64,000 nt of DNA from positions 341,441 through 405,440 of the forward strand of contig NHEJ01000007.1 in NCBI GenBank assembly GCA_002170395.1, in the 5' to 3' direction. Origin of the DNA: Betaproteobacteria bacterium TMED82 (lineage in GTDB: Bacteria; Pseudomonadota; Gammaproteobacteria; Burkholderiales; Burkholderiaceae_A). The notes below the pieces were generated by a model. It saw only the letters and a program-made list of their open reading frames with translations, did not search any database and had not been told where the DNA came from. Of the stretch, positions 10,230 through 19,143 are shown one piece after another (the first letter of the stretch is position 1; each line of letters begins with the position of its first letter). The position numbers and the translations under genes are program-made.

Positions 10230-11414
10230 ATGGATAAGATTTCGGTTTCCAAGCTTAATTATGTGATGAATAAGAATTTAAATTTGAATTTCCCGCAAAT
10301 TGTTATAAGTGGGGAAGTCTTTAAGGTTAATAAAAATGAGGATGGCACAATCTTCTTCTCTATTAAAGACAAGATCAGTAGTGTTGATTGTGTTTTTTTT
10401 AAAGACAATTCTGTTTGGTTTGAAAGGTTAAAGAGGGGTTGCTCTGTGGTAGTGAGAGCATCACCTCAAATATACGAATTGAAGGGTAATTTTCAACTGA
10501 GAGTTTTTGCGATTCTGGAAGTTTCAAGAGTTGAAAGTACAGATTCTTTAAATAAAAAAAAAATACGCCTTGAGAAAGAAGGAATCTTTGCAGATGGAAA
10601 AAAAAATAAAATCCCTGAAACTTTTAGTAATATTGGTATAGTCACTTCATCAAGAGGAGCTGCAGTTTTCGATGTTGTCAGAGTCTTTAGTGAGGAATTG
10701 AGTGATGTTGGAATCACTATTTTTTCCTCAAAGGTGCAAGGCTCAGGTGCTTTAGATAGTTTGATAAGTGCGCTGGAGAAAGCTGATAGAGACGAAAAAG
10801 TGGAGGTGATACTTTTAGTAAGGGGCGGAGGAACAAATGAAGATCTTTCGGTTTTTGATGAAGAACGATTAGTAAGGTTAATTTCAAGGTTGACTAAACC
10901 CGTTATTACGGGCATTGGCCATGAAAATGATCGGAGCTTATCTGACTTAGCTTCTGATTATGTAGGCTCCACTCCTACTGCGGCAGCACATATTTTAGTT
11001 AATCAGAGGGCCCAATTATTGGGTAAACTGGCCTTTTTAAAAACCAAGCTAGTCGAGCATTTGAGAAGAATTGAATTCGAAATGTCTAAAAAGATCCTTG
11101 GCTATCAAGCTTTCTTAACTCTTAGTGATAAGTTAATAACCCTGTATTCCTCAAAACTTCGTTTCTCAAAAGCACATCTTCGAGCAACGTATTCTGAAAA
11201 GGTATTTAGCCTAACTGCTCATCTAGAAAATTTAAAACGATTGATCGTAACGAACGAGCAGCGAAAAATAAAAATAGCAAGTTACCCGCTAATTTTGGAG
11301 AAATCTAAATCTCAGCCAGTAGAATCGGTTAATAGATTAAAAGTTAATGACGAGTTAGTTTTAAAATTTAATTTTGGAAGTGCTACCGTTAAGGTAATAA
11401 AAGTTATAAAATGA
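10230..11414 (+). CDS. xseA: Exodeoxyribonuclease VII large subunit
   Basis: XseA is the catalytic subunit of exonuclease VII, which degrades single-stranded DNA from both ends with XseB. An OB-fold DNA-binding domain occupies about residues 1-100, followed by the catalytic domain with RGGGTNEDLSVFDEE at 198-212 and GIGHENDRS at 228-236, and a coiled-coil C-terminus. The canonical GIGHETD motif has become GIGHEND here, a conservative change. Length of 394 aa is slightly short. It starts at an ATG after the AT-rich intergenic region. No xseB is visible in the window. Confidence 0.93.
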   Translation: MDKISVSKLNYVMNKNLNLNFPQIVISGEVFKVNKNEDGTIFFSIKDKISSVDCVFFKDNSVWFERLKRGCSVVVRASPQIYELKGNFQLRVFAILEVSRVESTDSLNKKKIRLEKEGIFADGKKNKIPETFSNIGIVTSSRGAAVFDVVRVFSEELSDVGITIFSSKVQGSGALDSLISALEKADRDEKVEVILLVRGGGTNEDLSVFDEERLVRLISRLTKPVITGIGHENDRSLSDLASDYVGSTPTAAAHILVNQRAQLLGKLAFLKTKLVEHLRRIEFEMSKKILGYQAFLTLSDKLITLYSSKLRFSKAHLRATYSEKVFSLTAHLENLKRLIVTNEQRKIKIASYPLILEKSKSQPVESVNRLKVNDELVLKFNFGSATVKVIKVIK

Positions 11415-11478
11415 TCTGTGGAAAATATACTCTTAATTGAGCTTGGGTTTTTTGGAGAATAGTTAAAGGAGTAATTGT

Positions 11479-12102
11479 ATGGTAGGTATTTTGTCGTCAT
11501 TAGGACGTACCATGATCGCTGGGTTTGTGCTCTTGATAGCGATCATCTTGCTGTTTGGTAGTGTTGATCTAGCTTCAACAGCTTGGTGGTCTTTCGTTTT
11601 TCGTTGGTTACATGTTTCAGTTGGTGTCATGTGGATAGGTTTGTTGTGGTATTTTAATTTTGTTCAGATACCGTCCATGCCAAAAATAGCTGACGAACTT
11701 AAACCCGCTATTTCTAAGGTAATTGCTCCGGAAGCTCTTTTTTGGTTTCGTTACTCAGCTTTACTGACAGTTTTAACAGGACTGATTGTTTCTTATCTTC
11801 AAGGTTATGCGCATGACGCTTTGCTTTTTAAAGAGGGTTTTACTTTTGAAAATCCATATTTAGCGATTGGTCTCGGTATGTGGATTGCGATAATTATGGC
11901 CATTAATGTTTGGTTTATAATTTGGCCCAACCAAAAGAAAGCGCTTGGAATTATTCCAATTCATGTCGAAGATGAGACGGAGGTGAAAGCTATAAAGGCA
12001 AATTCCGCAAAAATTGCCATGCTCACATCAAGAACTAACACACTATTATCCATACCTATGCTTTATCTAATGGTTGCTCAACAAAATGTCGGCCTGGGGT
12101 AA
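11479..12102 (+). CDS. Membrane protein of the urate oxidase N-terminal (PuuD-like) family
   Basis: A 207-residue integral membrane protein with about four transmembrane segments (residues 10-30, 37-58, 90-110 and 130-150). It has the motif WLHVSVGVMWIGLLWYFNF and the segment PEALFWFRYSALLTV, which I recognise from the Urate_ox_N family. In PuuD this domain precedes a cytochrome c domain and acts in urate oxidation. Here the cytochrome part is absent, so urate hydroxylase activity should not be assumed. Such stand-alone forms are frequent in Proteobacteria and carry conserved His residues that could bind haem. It starts at an ATG with AAAGGAGT upstream, 64 nt after xseA. Confidence 0.75.
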   Translation: MVGILSSLGRTMIAGFVLLIAIILLFGSVDLASTAWWSFVFRWLHVSVGVMWIGLLWYFNFVQIPSMPKIADELKPAISKVIAPEALFWFRYSALLTVLTGLIVSYLQGYAHDALLFKEGFTFENPYLAIGLGMWIAIIMAINVWFIIWPNQKKALGIIPIHVEDETEVKAIKANSAKIAMLTSRTNTLLSIPMLYLMVAQQNVGLG

Positions 12103-12117
12103 CTCTTAACCACAATT

Positions 12118-12564
12118 TTATTTAAGATGTATAGGCGCTTTTAAAAGTTGTGTCCGAGGGTAAATATTGGCTGTTTCAAACCAGCCCATATTTACTTCCA
12201 AGGCATATTTAACATTTGCTAGTGCACAATGTGGGGTAAGTGTATAAGGTTGCATTTTTTCAATGTTTGTGACTCTTCCATTCTTGTCAATGAATGCGAC
12301 AGAGAGCGGTATACTAGTGTTTTTCATCCACATGCAGTGCTTTCTATTTGTGTCAAATATGAAAAGCATCCCTCTGTTTACAGGCAAAATTTTTCTGAAC
12401 ATTAGTCCTCTACTTCTTTTTTCACGGGTTTCCGCCAACTCCATAGCTAACGTTAAGTCATTAATTTTCAGAAAATAAAGTTCCGACGATTTCGCGTGAC
12501 AAACGAAAAACTGGCATGAAAATATGAGGAGAGTAATGTTAAATAAAAAAGTTTTTTTGTTCAT
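12118..12564 (-). CDS. DUF192 family exported protein
   Basis: This 148-residue protein has an N-terminal signal peptide (hydrophobic to about residue 22, cut near CHA-KSS) and a DUF192 domain with RGLMFR, GMLFIF, MWMKNTSIPL and ALEVNMGWF. The family forms small periplasmic or surface beta-barrels of unknown function found in many marine bacteria and archaea. It is divergent from icd, with 58 nt between the starts, and converges with the upstream membrane protein with a 15-nt gap. Nothing in the sequence indicates a substrate. Confidence 0.85.
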   Translation of the reverse strand: MNKKTFLFNITLLIFSCQFFVCHAKSSELYFLKINDLTLAMELAETREKRSRGLMFRKILPVNRGMLFIFDTNRKHCMWMKNTSIPLSVAFIDKNGRVTNIEKMQPYTLTPHCALANVKYALEVNMGWFETANIYPRTQLLKAPIHLK

Positions 12565-12622
12565 TCTTTTTTTTTAAGGCACTATATTAACTTAGAGATC
12601 TTTTTTGATAAAGGAGTAAATA

Positions 12623-13876
12623 TTGTCGGATAAAGTGAAAATTCCTGCAAATGGATCAAAAATTTTAGTGGACGATGACTTTGCGCTTAGAGTTCCAAAT
12701 AAACCCCTTATACCATTTATTGAAGGTGATGGAATTGGAGTTGACATTACCCCTGTCATGCGGGAGGTGGTCGATGCAGCAGTGGACAAATGTTACGGAT
12801 CGGAGAGACAAATAATTTGGCTTGAAGCTTATTGTGGTGAAAAATCTACGAGAGTATATGGTGCGGATGTTTGGCTGCCAGAAGAAACCCTGGAGGTATT
12901 GAAGGAATATAGCGTCTCTATTAAGGGACCTCTGACTACTCCTGTAGGCGGAGGTATCCGTTCCTTAAATGTGGCTTTGCGTCAAAGGCTTGACCTTTAC
13001 CTTTGCTTGCGACCAGTACGTTATTTCAAAGGAGTACCTAGTCCTTTAAAGGAGCCAGAAAAAACCGATATGATTATCTTTAGGGAGAACTCTGAGGATA
13101 TATACGCTGGTATAGAATTTGAAGCTGGTGGTGAACAAGCAAAAGAACTTATAAAATTTTTACGAGAGAAACTTGAAGTTAATAAAATTAGATTTCCAGA
13201 TACTTCAGGCCTTGGTGTAAAGCCGGTTTCTAAGGATGGCACAGAAAGGTTAGTTCGGAAGGCCATACAGTATGCAATTGTTAACGATAAGGATTCTGTG
13301 ACGTTGGTGCATAAAGGCAATATCATGAAGTTCACTGAAGGAGCTTTTAGAGATTGGGGGTATGAATTAGCTGTAAACGAATTTTCGGCTAAGCCATATG
13401 GAGACGGTGGCTGGAAAAAAATTGTCAATCCAAATTCGGGAAAGGAAATCGTGATAAAGGATGTTATAGCGGACGCGTTTTTGCAACAGATATTGCTTCG
13501 ACCAAAAGAATACAGTGTGATAGCTACTTTAAATTTGAATGGGGATTATATTTCAGATGCCTTAGCTGCCCAGGTAGGAGGGATTGGGATCGCTCCGGGC
13601 GCAAATCTGTCAGACAGGGTGGCATTGTTTGAAGCTACACACGGTACGGCGCCAAAATATGCAGGCAAGGATTACGTCAATCCGGGCTCCATTATCTTGT
13701 CTGCTGAAATGATGTTAAGACATTTAGGATGGAGTGAACCGGCCGACCTGATTATTAACGCTATGGGTCGGGCCATATCAGATAATATCGTAACCTACGA
13801 TTTTGCCAGATTAAAAGCAGATTCTACGCAAGTTTCATGTTCAGAATTTGGAAAGGCTATGATTCAACGAATGTGA
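12623..13876 (+). CDS. icd: NADP-dependent isocitrate dehydrogenase
   Basis: Icd oxidises isocitrate to 2-oxoglutarate with NADP in the TCA cycle. The motifs [32 protein letters not shown] and [17 protein letters not shown] are intact, and the length of 417 aa matches E. coli. It retains the Ser in GGGIRSLN that AceK phosphorylates in enteric bacteria, but no aceK lies nearby. The start is TTG at 12623, supported by an AAGGAG ribosome-binding site 6 nt upstream and by the lack of an in-frame ATG near the N-terminus. Together with isocitrate lyase at 52.7 kb it defines the glyoxylate branch point. Confidence 0.97.
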   Translation: MSDKVKIPANGSKILVDDDFALRVPNKPLIPFIEGDGIGVDITPVMREVVDAAVDKCYGSERQIIWLEAYCGEKSTRVYGADVWLPEETLEVLKEYSVSIKGPLTTPVGGGIRSLNVALRQRLDLYLCLRPVRYFKGVPSPLKEPEKTDMIIFRENSEDIYAGIEFEAGGEQAKELIKFLREKLEVNKIRFPDTSGLGVKPVSKDGTERLVRKAIQYAIVNDKDSVTLVHKGNIMKFTEGAFRDWGYELAVNEFSAKPYGDGGWKKIVNPNSGKEIVIKDVIADAFLQQILLRPKEYSVIATLNLNGDYISDALAAQVGGIGIAPGANLSDRVALFEATHGTAPKYAGKDYVNPGSIILSAEMMLRHLGWSEPADLIINAMGRAISDNIVTYDFARLKADSTQVSCSEFGKAMIQRM

Positions 13877-13906
13877 AGACTTGCAATTAACTAAAACATA
13901 AAAAAC

Positions 13907-14113
13907 TTATGCAGTTGGAACTATGTTTGACGCCTGCTTGCCTTTTGGTCCTTGAACGATATCAAATTCAACTTTTTGTCCTTCTTTTAAAGACCTGAAA
14001 CCACCTGATTGGATGGCGGAAAAATGTGCAAAGACATCCTCCCCTCCCTCATCAGGAGTAATAAAGCCAAATCCCTTCGCATCGTTAAACCATTTTACAG
14101 TACCCGTTGACAT
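13907..14113 (-). CDS. Cold-shock domain protein
   Basis: A 68-residue single cold-shock domain with the nucleic-acid motifs KGFGFI (RNP1) and DVFAHF (RNP2). Such proteins bind single-stranded RNA or DNA and act as RNA chaperones. The ribosome-binding site is AAGGAAA ahead of the ATG. The upstream region to clpS is about 250 nt and could hold a long 5' leader as in cspA, but I cannot demonstrate a thermosensing structure. Whether it is cold-induced or constitutive cannot be told. It converges with icd with a 30-nt gap. Confidence 0.93.
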   Translation of the reverse strand: MSTGTVKWFNDAKGFGFITPDEGGEDVFAHFSAIQSGGFRSLKEGQKVEFDIVQGPKGKQASNIVPTA

Positions 14114-14369
14114 ACTTTTTTCCTTAAAATTCGATTACCACATACGCCCAATACTAAATATGCTTTGCAACACTTTTACTAAAAGACCACAGAGTGATGT
14201 TATTTAAAACTAAAAACAAAACACCACACTGTTATGATATTGGTCAAATGTCCCTTTGTCTATCCTGGCTTCTTGGTAATTTCCCTTGCATATTTTGCCA
14301 ATGAATCTTATTTTATAGAAGTGGGCTTAAAAATATAATATTTAAATTAACTAAAAGTAAATTGGAGTT
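14114..14369. other. Divergent intergenic region between cold-shock gene and clpS
   Basis: A 256-bp non-coding stretch that must contain the promoters of both divergent genes. On the plus strand a perfect TATAAT lies at 14334-14339, about 30 nt before the likely clpS start, but there is no good -35 hexamer 16-18 nt ahead of it. No conserved RNA structure was recognised. Confidence 0.4.
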
Positions 14370-14684
14370 TTGAATACTGCTATTAAACCCAACGAAGAGA
14401 ATGTGGTTGAGGAGGAGTCAAGACTAAGTTCTCCTCCGCCTATGTATGAGGTTGCTTTATTAAATGATGACTATACGCCGATGGAATTTGTGATAATTGT
14501 GCTTCAAAAGTTTTTTAGTATGGATAAAGAAAAGGCTACGCAGGTTATGTTGAAGGTGCACCGAGAAGGTAAAGGGATATGTGGGATATTTCCCAAGGAT
14601 CTTGCTGCTTCCAAAGTAAATAAAGTACGAAATTATTCCAGAAGTTTCCAGCACCCCTTGCAATGCGTAATGGATAAAGCATGA
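14370..14684 (+). CDS. clpS: ClpS adaptor for ClpAP (N-degron recognition)
   Basis: ClpS binds N-terminal Leu, Phe, Trp or Tyr residues and delivers the protein to ClpAP. The core [16 protein letters not shown] and the downstream [12 protein letters not shown] match E. coli ClpS closely. The start is uncertain. The TTG at 14370 has GGAG only 2 nt upstream, which is too close, and a GTG at 14403 is an alternative. The N-terminal tail is disordered in the family, so homology does not decide. The stop overlaps the clpA start (ATGA), so the pair is translationally coupled. Confidence 0.93.
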   Translation: MNTAIKPNEENVVEEESRLSSPPPMYEVALLNDDYTPMEFVIIVLQKFFSMDKEKATQVMLKVHREGKGICGIFPKDLAASKVNKVRNYSRSFQHPLQCVMDKA

Positions 14685-17017
14685 TTTCTCAAGAGCTAGA
14701 AGTAACACTGCATATGGCGTTTGTTGAGGCAAGGCAACAGAGACACGAGTTTATCACCGTAGAGCATCTGCTTCTTGCCTTGATAGATAACCCCTCTGCT
14801 GCTGACATTTTGAAAGCTTGTGCGGTAAATAGCGATGAGTTGAAAAAGTCGTTAACAGGCTTTATTCAAGAGAATACCCCAAAAGTTGAAGGTACTGATG
14901 AGGTTGAAACGCAGCCAACGCTCGGCTTCCAGAGGGTTATCCAGAGAGCGATTATGCACGTTCAATCGACTTCCAACGGAAAGAAAGAGGTAACTGGGGC
15001 CAATGTGCTAGTAGCAATTTTTGGCGAAAAAGATTCACATGCAGTTTATTACTTGCATCAGCAAGGGGTAACTCGATTAGATGTTGTCAATTTTATTGCC
15101 CATGGAATTTCCAAATCGCAACAGCCCAGAACTGGTTTTCAGCAGGGTAACGGCGATGATTCCTCGGTTTCTGAGAGTAACGATACAAAAAATGTAAGCC
15201 AAAATAACAGCCAACCAACCGCGTTGGATCAGTACGCGCAAAATTTGAACCTACTCGCTAAAGAGGGCAAAATTGATCCTTTGATTGGTAGAGAGACGGA
15301 GGTTGAGCGCGTCGTACAAATTCTATGTCGCAGAAGAAAAAATAACCCCTTGCTTGTTGGAGAGGCCGGCGTTGGAAAAACAGCAATTGCGGAGGGTTTA
15401 GCATGGAGAATCACAAAGAATAATGTTCCTGACTTTCTGACTAATGCGCTAGTTTTTACTTTAGATATGGGAGCTTTGTTAGCTGGAACAAAATACAGAG
15501 GCGACTTTGAGCAAAGATTGAAGGCGGTTTTAAGTCAGTTGAATGAAGATGAAAATTCGATTTTATTTATTGACGAAATTCATACCCTTATAGGGGCTGG
15601 CTCTGCTTCAGGGGGCACCCTTGATGCATCGAATTTACTGAAACCAGCTCTTTCCTCTGGCCGATTGAAGTGTATTGGTGCTACTACTTACACCGAGTTT
15701 AGGGGTATTTTTGAAAAAGACCATGCTCTTTCTAGACGCTTTCAGAAAGTTGATGTGAACGAACCTACTGTTGACCAGACAATCCAGATATTGAAGGGGT
15801 TGAAATCGAGATTTGAGGCTCATCATAACGTTAAATACCAGTCTAATGCGTTGCTCGCTGCAGCTGAATTATCGGCTCGATATATTAACGATAGGCATCT
15901 TCCTGACAAAGCCATCGATGTCATTGATGAGGCTGGAGCTGCCCAAAGGATACTCCCCAAGAGCAAGAAGAAAAGATCCATAGGTAAGTTAGAAATTGAG
16001 GATATTATTTCGAAGATAGCCAGGGTGCCGTCACAAACCGTTAATTCCGATGATAAAAAAGTATTAGCTAAGTTAGATAGAAATTTAAAGAATGTTGTCT
16101 TCGGTCAAAATGCTGCTATTGATGTTCTTACCTCAGCTATAAAAATGGCCAGATCAGGGCTTGGTAAAAAGGAAAAACCGATAGGAAGTTTTCTTTTTTC
16201 AGGACCAACTGGCGTTGGGAAGACTGAAGTTGCTCGGCAATTAGCCTATCTTCTTGGGGTTGATTTAATTCGATTTGATATGTCCGAATATATAGAGCGG
16301 CACACGGTTTCTAGGTTGATTGGAGCTCCACCAGGATATGTTGGATTCGACCAGGGTGGACTTCTCACTGAGGAAATTACAAAAAAACCTCATTCAGTCT
16401 TACTTCTCGATGAGATTGAGAAAGCTCACCCTGATATCTTTAATCTACTTTTGCAGGTGATGGATCACGGCAGATTGACGGATAATAACGGTAGAAAAGC
16501 TTCTTTTACTAATATTATTTTAATAATGACCACTAATTGTGGTGCTGAGGCATTAAACAGAAAATCTATTGGGTTTTCTAATACTGTTTCAGCAGGGGAT
16601 GAAATGGTTGAAATTAAAAAGCAGTTTTCTCCTGAATTTAGGAACCGCCTTGATTCTATCGTCTCCTTTAAACCATTGTCTGAAGATATTATTATGAGGG
16701 TTGTTGATAAGTTTCTTATTGAATTGGAGGATCAACTTCAGGAGAAAAAAGTTGAAGTTAATATTTCAGAAGGTGTGAGAAAATATTTAGCTAAGGAGGG
16801 ATTTGATCCTCTCATGGGTGCTCGGCCGATGCAGCGGCTCATTCAAAACTCAATCAGGAAAATATTAGCCGATGAGTTATTATTTGGAAGACTAAAAAAT
16901 GGCGGGTCAGTTAATATTGAGTATGACAGCTCTAAGGGTTCCATATTTTTGTCGTGGCCCTGTGAATCTGGAGAAAACCTTGGCCCAAAGAAATCGCCTG
17001 CGTCAGTCGAAATTTAA
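14681..17017 (+). CDS. clpA: ATP-dependent Clp protease ATP-binding subunit ClpA
   Basis: ClpA is the Hsp100 unfoldase that feeds substrates into ClpP. It has an N-terminal double-Clp domain (residues 1-145) that docks ClpS, a Gln/Asn/Ser-rich linker, and two AAA+ modules. Walker A motifs are at 227-234 (GEAGVGKT) and 508-515 (GPTGVGKT), and FIDEIHTL and [11 protein letters not shown] serve as Walker B. Length of 778 aa is typical. It overlaps clpS by 4 nt. clpP is not in the window. The cytochrome gene begins 17 nt after the stop. Confidence 0.96.
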   Translation: MISQELEVTLHMAFVEARQQRHEFITVEHLLLALIDNPSAADILKACAVNSDELKKSLTGFIQENTPKVEGTDEVETQPTLGFQRVIQRAIMHVQSTSNGKKEVTGANVLVAIFGEKDSHAVYYLHQQGVTRLDVVNFIAHGISKSQQPRTGFQQGNGDDSSVSESNDTKNVSQNNSQPTALDQYAQNLNLLAKEGKIDPLIGRETEVERVVQILCRRRKNNPLLVGEAGVGKTAIAEGLAWRITKNNVPDFLTNALVFTLDMGALLAGTKYRGDFEQRLKAVLSQLNEDENSILFIDEIHTLIGAGSASGGTLDASNLLKPALSSGRLKCIGATTYTEFRGIFEKDHALSRRFQKVDVNEPTVDQTIQILKGLKSRFEAHHNVKYQSNALLAAAELSARYINDRHLPDKAIDVIDEAGAAQRILPKSKKKRSIGKLEIEDIISKIARVPSQTVNSDDKKVLAKLDRNLKNVVFGQNAAIDVLTSAIKMARSGLGKKEKPIGSFLFSGPTGVGKTEVARQLAYLLGVDLIRFDMSEYIERHTVSRLIGAPPGYVGFDQGGLLTEEITKKPHSVLLLDEIEKAHPDIFNLLLQVMDHGRLTDNNGRKASFTNIILIMTTNCGAEALNRKSIGFSNTVSAGDEMVEIKKQFSPEFRNRLDSIVSFKPLSEDIIMRVVDKFLIELEDQLQEKKVEVNISEGVRKYLAKEGFDPLMGARPMQRLIQNSIRKILADELLFGRLKNGGSVNIEYDSSKGSIFLSWPCESGENLGPKKSPASVEI

Positions 17018-17034
17018 AAAAAGGCCGTTTTTTC

Positions 17035-17343
17035 GTGAGGGCTTTCCAGATATTACTGCTTTCTTTTTTTCCGCTTTTGATACAGAGCTCGTATGCTTTT
17101 GATAATAGTGAGGAAATATCAACAAGGAATCTGATAATTGGTTGTTCAGTTTGTCATGGAGTTTCTGGAGAGGCCGTAGGGGAAATGCCCGCGCTAAATG
17201 GATATAACGAAAGTCAATTAATTAAGAAAATGAAGTGGTTTGCAAAAAGTCCAGAAAATGGAGCAGTTATGCACTTTATTGCAAAGGGATATAGTGAGAC
17301 AGACTTGGCAAAAATAGCAAAATTTTATGCGAAGAAACCTTAA
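17035..17343 (+). CDS. fccA: Monohaem cytochrome c subunit of flavocytochrome c sulfide dehydrogenase
   Basis: A small exported cytochrome: signal peptide at residues 1-21 (ending SSYA), a single haem motif CSVCH at 37-41 and a likely Met ligand near residue 79. Mature size is about 81 residues. It lies 9 nt upstream of the flavoprotein gene, so it is most likely the electron acceptor of that dehydrogenase. FccA of Allochromatium is a larger dihaem protein; this single-haem form resembles the small subunits of green sulfur bacteria and many Proteobacteria. The start is GTG at 17035, placing the basic MRAFQ ahead of the hydrophobic core. Confidence 0.82.
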   Translation: MRAFQILLLSFFPLLIQSSYAFDNSEEISTRNLIIGCSVCHGVSGEAVGEMPALNGYNESQLIKKMKWFAKSPENGAVMHFIAKGYSETDLAKIAKFYAKKP

Positions 17344-17352
17344 GTATTTAAT

Positions 17353-18660
17353 ATGAGTACCAGGAGAAAGTTTTTAAAGTTATCGACAGTAGCTTTGGGA
17401 TCCCCATGGCTTTATAGTGGCTTGACTGGCTGCTCTACTACGCCCATTAATAAGAGTTTAAACATTCCAAATAAAAAGCGGCTAGGTTCTGTTGTTATCG
17501 TCGGCGGTGGTTTTGCAGGGGCAGGTGTCGCAAAATACCTCACGCATTGGGGTAGAGGAAAGGTTAAAGTTACTTTAGTAGAAAAAGATCGTTTTTTTTA
17601 CTCCTGCCCAATGTCTAATTTAGTGTTAGGAAACGTAAAACCTATAAGTTATATAAAGCACTCCTTAGAAGGTTTGAGGAGCAGGGGAGTGGATTTAGTG
17701 ACAGATGAAGCAATGTCTATTGATCCGCTAAAAAAGCAGGTCATGACGCGTTCCGGAAGAATTCTGAGTGGTGATAAACTTGTCGTAGCTCCAGGGATCG
17801 ACTTTCGTAGTCAAGATATATCAGGGCTAACACTAAGTGCCCAAAAAAAAGTTTTGCATGGTTGGCGAGCGGGTGCCCAAACGATTGCCTTACAAGCGCA
17901 GTTAGCTACTATGAGAAATGGAGGTGTATTTTTGATTTCCATCCCACCCTCTCCATACAGATGCCCTCCTGGTCCATATGAAAGAGCTTGTTTAGTTGCC
18001 CATTATTTGAAAAAGTTTAAACCGAAATCAAAAGTGCTAGTTTTGGACTCAAACCCAGATATACAAGCAAAGAAAAATCTTTTTCTTGAGACCTGGCAAA
18101 GTCTCTATAAAAATATGATTGAGTACGTTCCTAATATGGAAGTTAATGCCATTAACCTCTCTAATTCAATGGTAGTATCCCAATTTGGCGACAGGGTTAC
18201 TGCTGACGTCTTAAACGTAATTCCTCCTAACCAAGCTGGTTTTTTAGCCAGGAGGGCAGACTTGATAACAGATAACGACAGGTGGTGTGGAGTGAATTGG
18301 CAATCACTTGAGTCTATCAAATACAAAGATGTCCATGTGATTGGTGATTCTACTCTTTCAGGACCCAAAATGCCTAAATCTGGGCACATGGCGAATCAAC
18401 ATGCAAAAGTAGCTGCAGCTGCAATTATTGATCATTTTGAGGGAAGAAATCTAGGGTCTTATAAGATTGTGAATGCTTGCTACAGCTTTATTGATGAAAA
18501 AAGGGCGATACACGTGAGCAGAGTTTACTCTTACAGCAAAAATCAACAAACAATACTTCCGGTGGACGAAGCCGGTGGAGAATCTGAAAAAGGCAGTATT
18601 GTTGAGGGAAGGCATGCTTTTGCTTGGGCAGAAAACATTTGGTCAGATACGTTTAGTTAG
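17353..18660 (+). CDS. fccB: Flavocytochrome c sulfide dehydrogenase flavoprotein subunit
   Basis: This periplasmic FAD enzyme oxidises sulfide and passes electrons to its cytochrome subunit. The N-terminus has a twin-arginine signal (TRRKFLK) and the mature part a Rossmann motif VVIVGGGFAGAG. Three key cysteines are conserved by position relative to the Allochromatium enzyme as I recall it: C85 (YSCPMSN, covalent FAD attachment), and C204 (RCPPGPYER) with C312 (RWCGVNW), the redox disulfide pair. The C-terminus has GDSTLSGPKMPKSGHMANQ and the FCSD C-terminal domain. Length is 435 aa. Cys26-27 region (TGC) also resembles a lipobox, but the Tat motif fits better. Coupled to the cytochrome gene upstream. 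Confidence 0.9.
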   Translation: MSTRRKFLKLSTVALGSPWLYSGLTGCSTTPINKSLNIPNKKRLGSVVIVGGGFAGAGVAKYLTHWGRGKVKVTLVEKDRFFYSCPMSNLVLGNVKPISYIKHSLEGLRSRGVDLVTDEAMSIDPLKKQVMTRSGRILSGDKLVVAPGIDFRSQDISGLTLSAQKKVLHGWRAGAQTIALQAQLATMRNGGVFLISIPPSPYRCPPGPYERACLVAHYLKKFKPKSKVLVLDSNPDIQAKKNLFLETWQSLYKNMIEYVPNMEVNAINLSNSMVVSQFGDRVTADVLNVIPPNQAGFLARRADLITDNDRWCGVNWQSLESIKYKDVHVIGDSTLSGPKMPKSGHMANQHAKVAAAAIIDHFEGRNLGSYKIVNACYSFIDEKRAIHVSRVYSYSKNQQTILPVDEAGGESEKGSIVEGRHAFAWAENIWSDTFS

Positions 18661-18699
18661 TAGTTATAAAAAAAAGGCAATTTTTCTTAAAAGCGAAAT

Positions 18700-19143
18700 T
18701 TATGTGTAGCCGGAACTCCCGAATCCCTTTTTTGCGCGGCCTGTTTCTTCAAACTCCTCCTTTAGTACAAAGTCTACTTTTTTTATTGGAACTATTACCA
18801 ATTGTGCGATTCGGTCCATAGGTTCTATTCTTATATCTTTAGATGATCGATTCCAAGCAGAAATTAAAATTTCACCTTGATAGTCGGAATCAATTAGTCC
18901 CACTAAATTGCCTAAAACAAGTCCTTTTTTATGGCCCAATCCGCTCCTTGGTAGGATTAAACCCGCTGTCTCATCATGCATTAAATATAAAGCGATACCT
19001 GTTGGTATTAAATCAACATTTTTCGGTGAAATTTTTATTGGTTCATCAATACATGCTCTTAAATCTAATCCAGCAGAGCCCTCAGTCGCATATTTTGGAA
19101 CCTGCTCCAACTTTTTATTTAAGATTTTAATCTGAACTTTCAT
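18700..19143 (-). CDS. dut: dUTP diphosphatase
   Basis: Dut hydrolyses dUTP to dUMP, keeping uracil out of DNA and providing the ThyA substrate. All five trimeric dUTPase motifs are visible: AGLDLRA, PRSGLG, GLIDSDYQGEI, RIAQLVI and the C-terminal RAKKGFGSSG. Length is 147 aa. The ATG overlaps the stop of coaBC by 4 nt, the standard coaBC-dut coupling. It converges with the sulfide dehydrogenase gene with a 39-nt gap containing a T-rich stretch on the minus strand but no convincing hairpin. Confidence 0.96.
   Translation of the reverse strand: MKVQIKILNKKLEQVPKYATEGSAGLDLRACIDEPIKISPKNVDLIPTGIALYLMHDETAGLILPRSGLGHKKGLVLGNLVGLIDSDYQGEILISAWNRSSKDIRIEPMDRIAQLVIVPIKKVDFVLKEEFEETGRAKKGFGSSGYT

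Noticed and set aside
9938-10230. Possible replication origin: perfect DnaA box, two loose TGTGGAAA matches and AT-rich DNA
   Set aside because: A second perfect TTATCCACA occurs inside the desaturase gene (about 27019), so one box is expected by chance in this AT-rich DNA. There is no dnaA, dnaN, gidA or rpmH nearby, and no change of dominant gene direction.
16995-17034. Inverted A/T run around AGGCCG as a terminator between clpA and the cytochrome gene
   Set aside because: It is an A-run followed by a T-run with almost no G-C stem, unlikely to stop transcription; the 17-nt gap argues for read-through.
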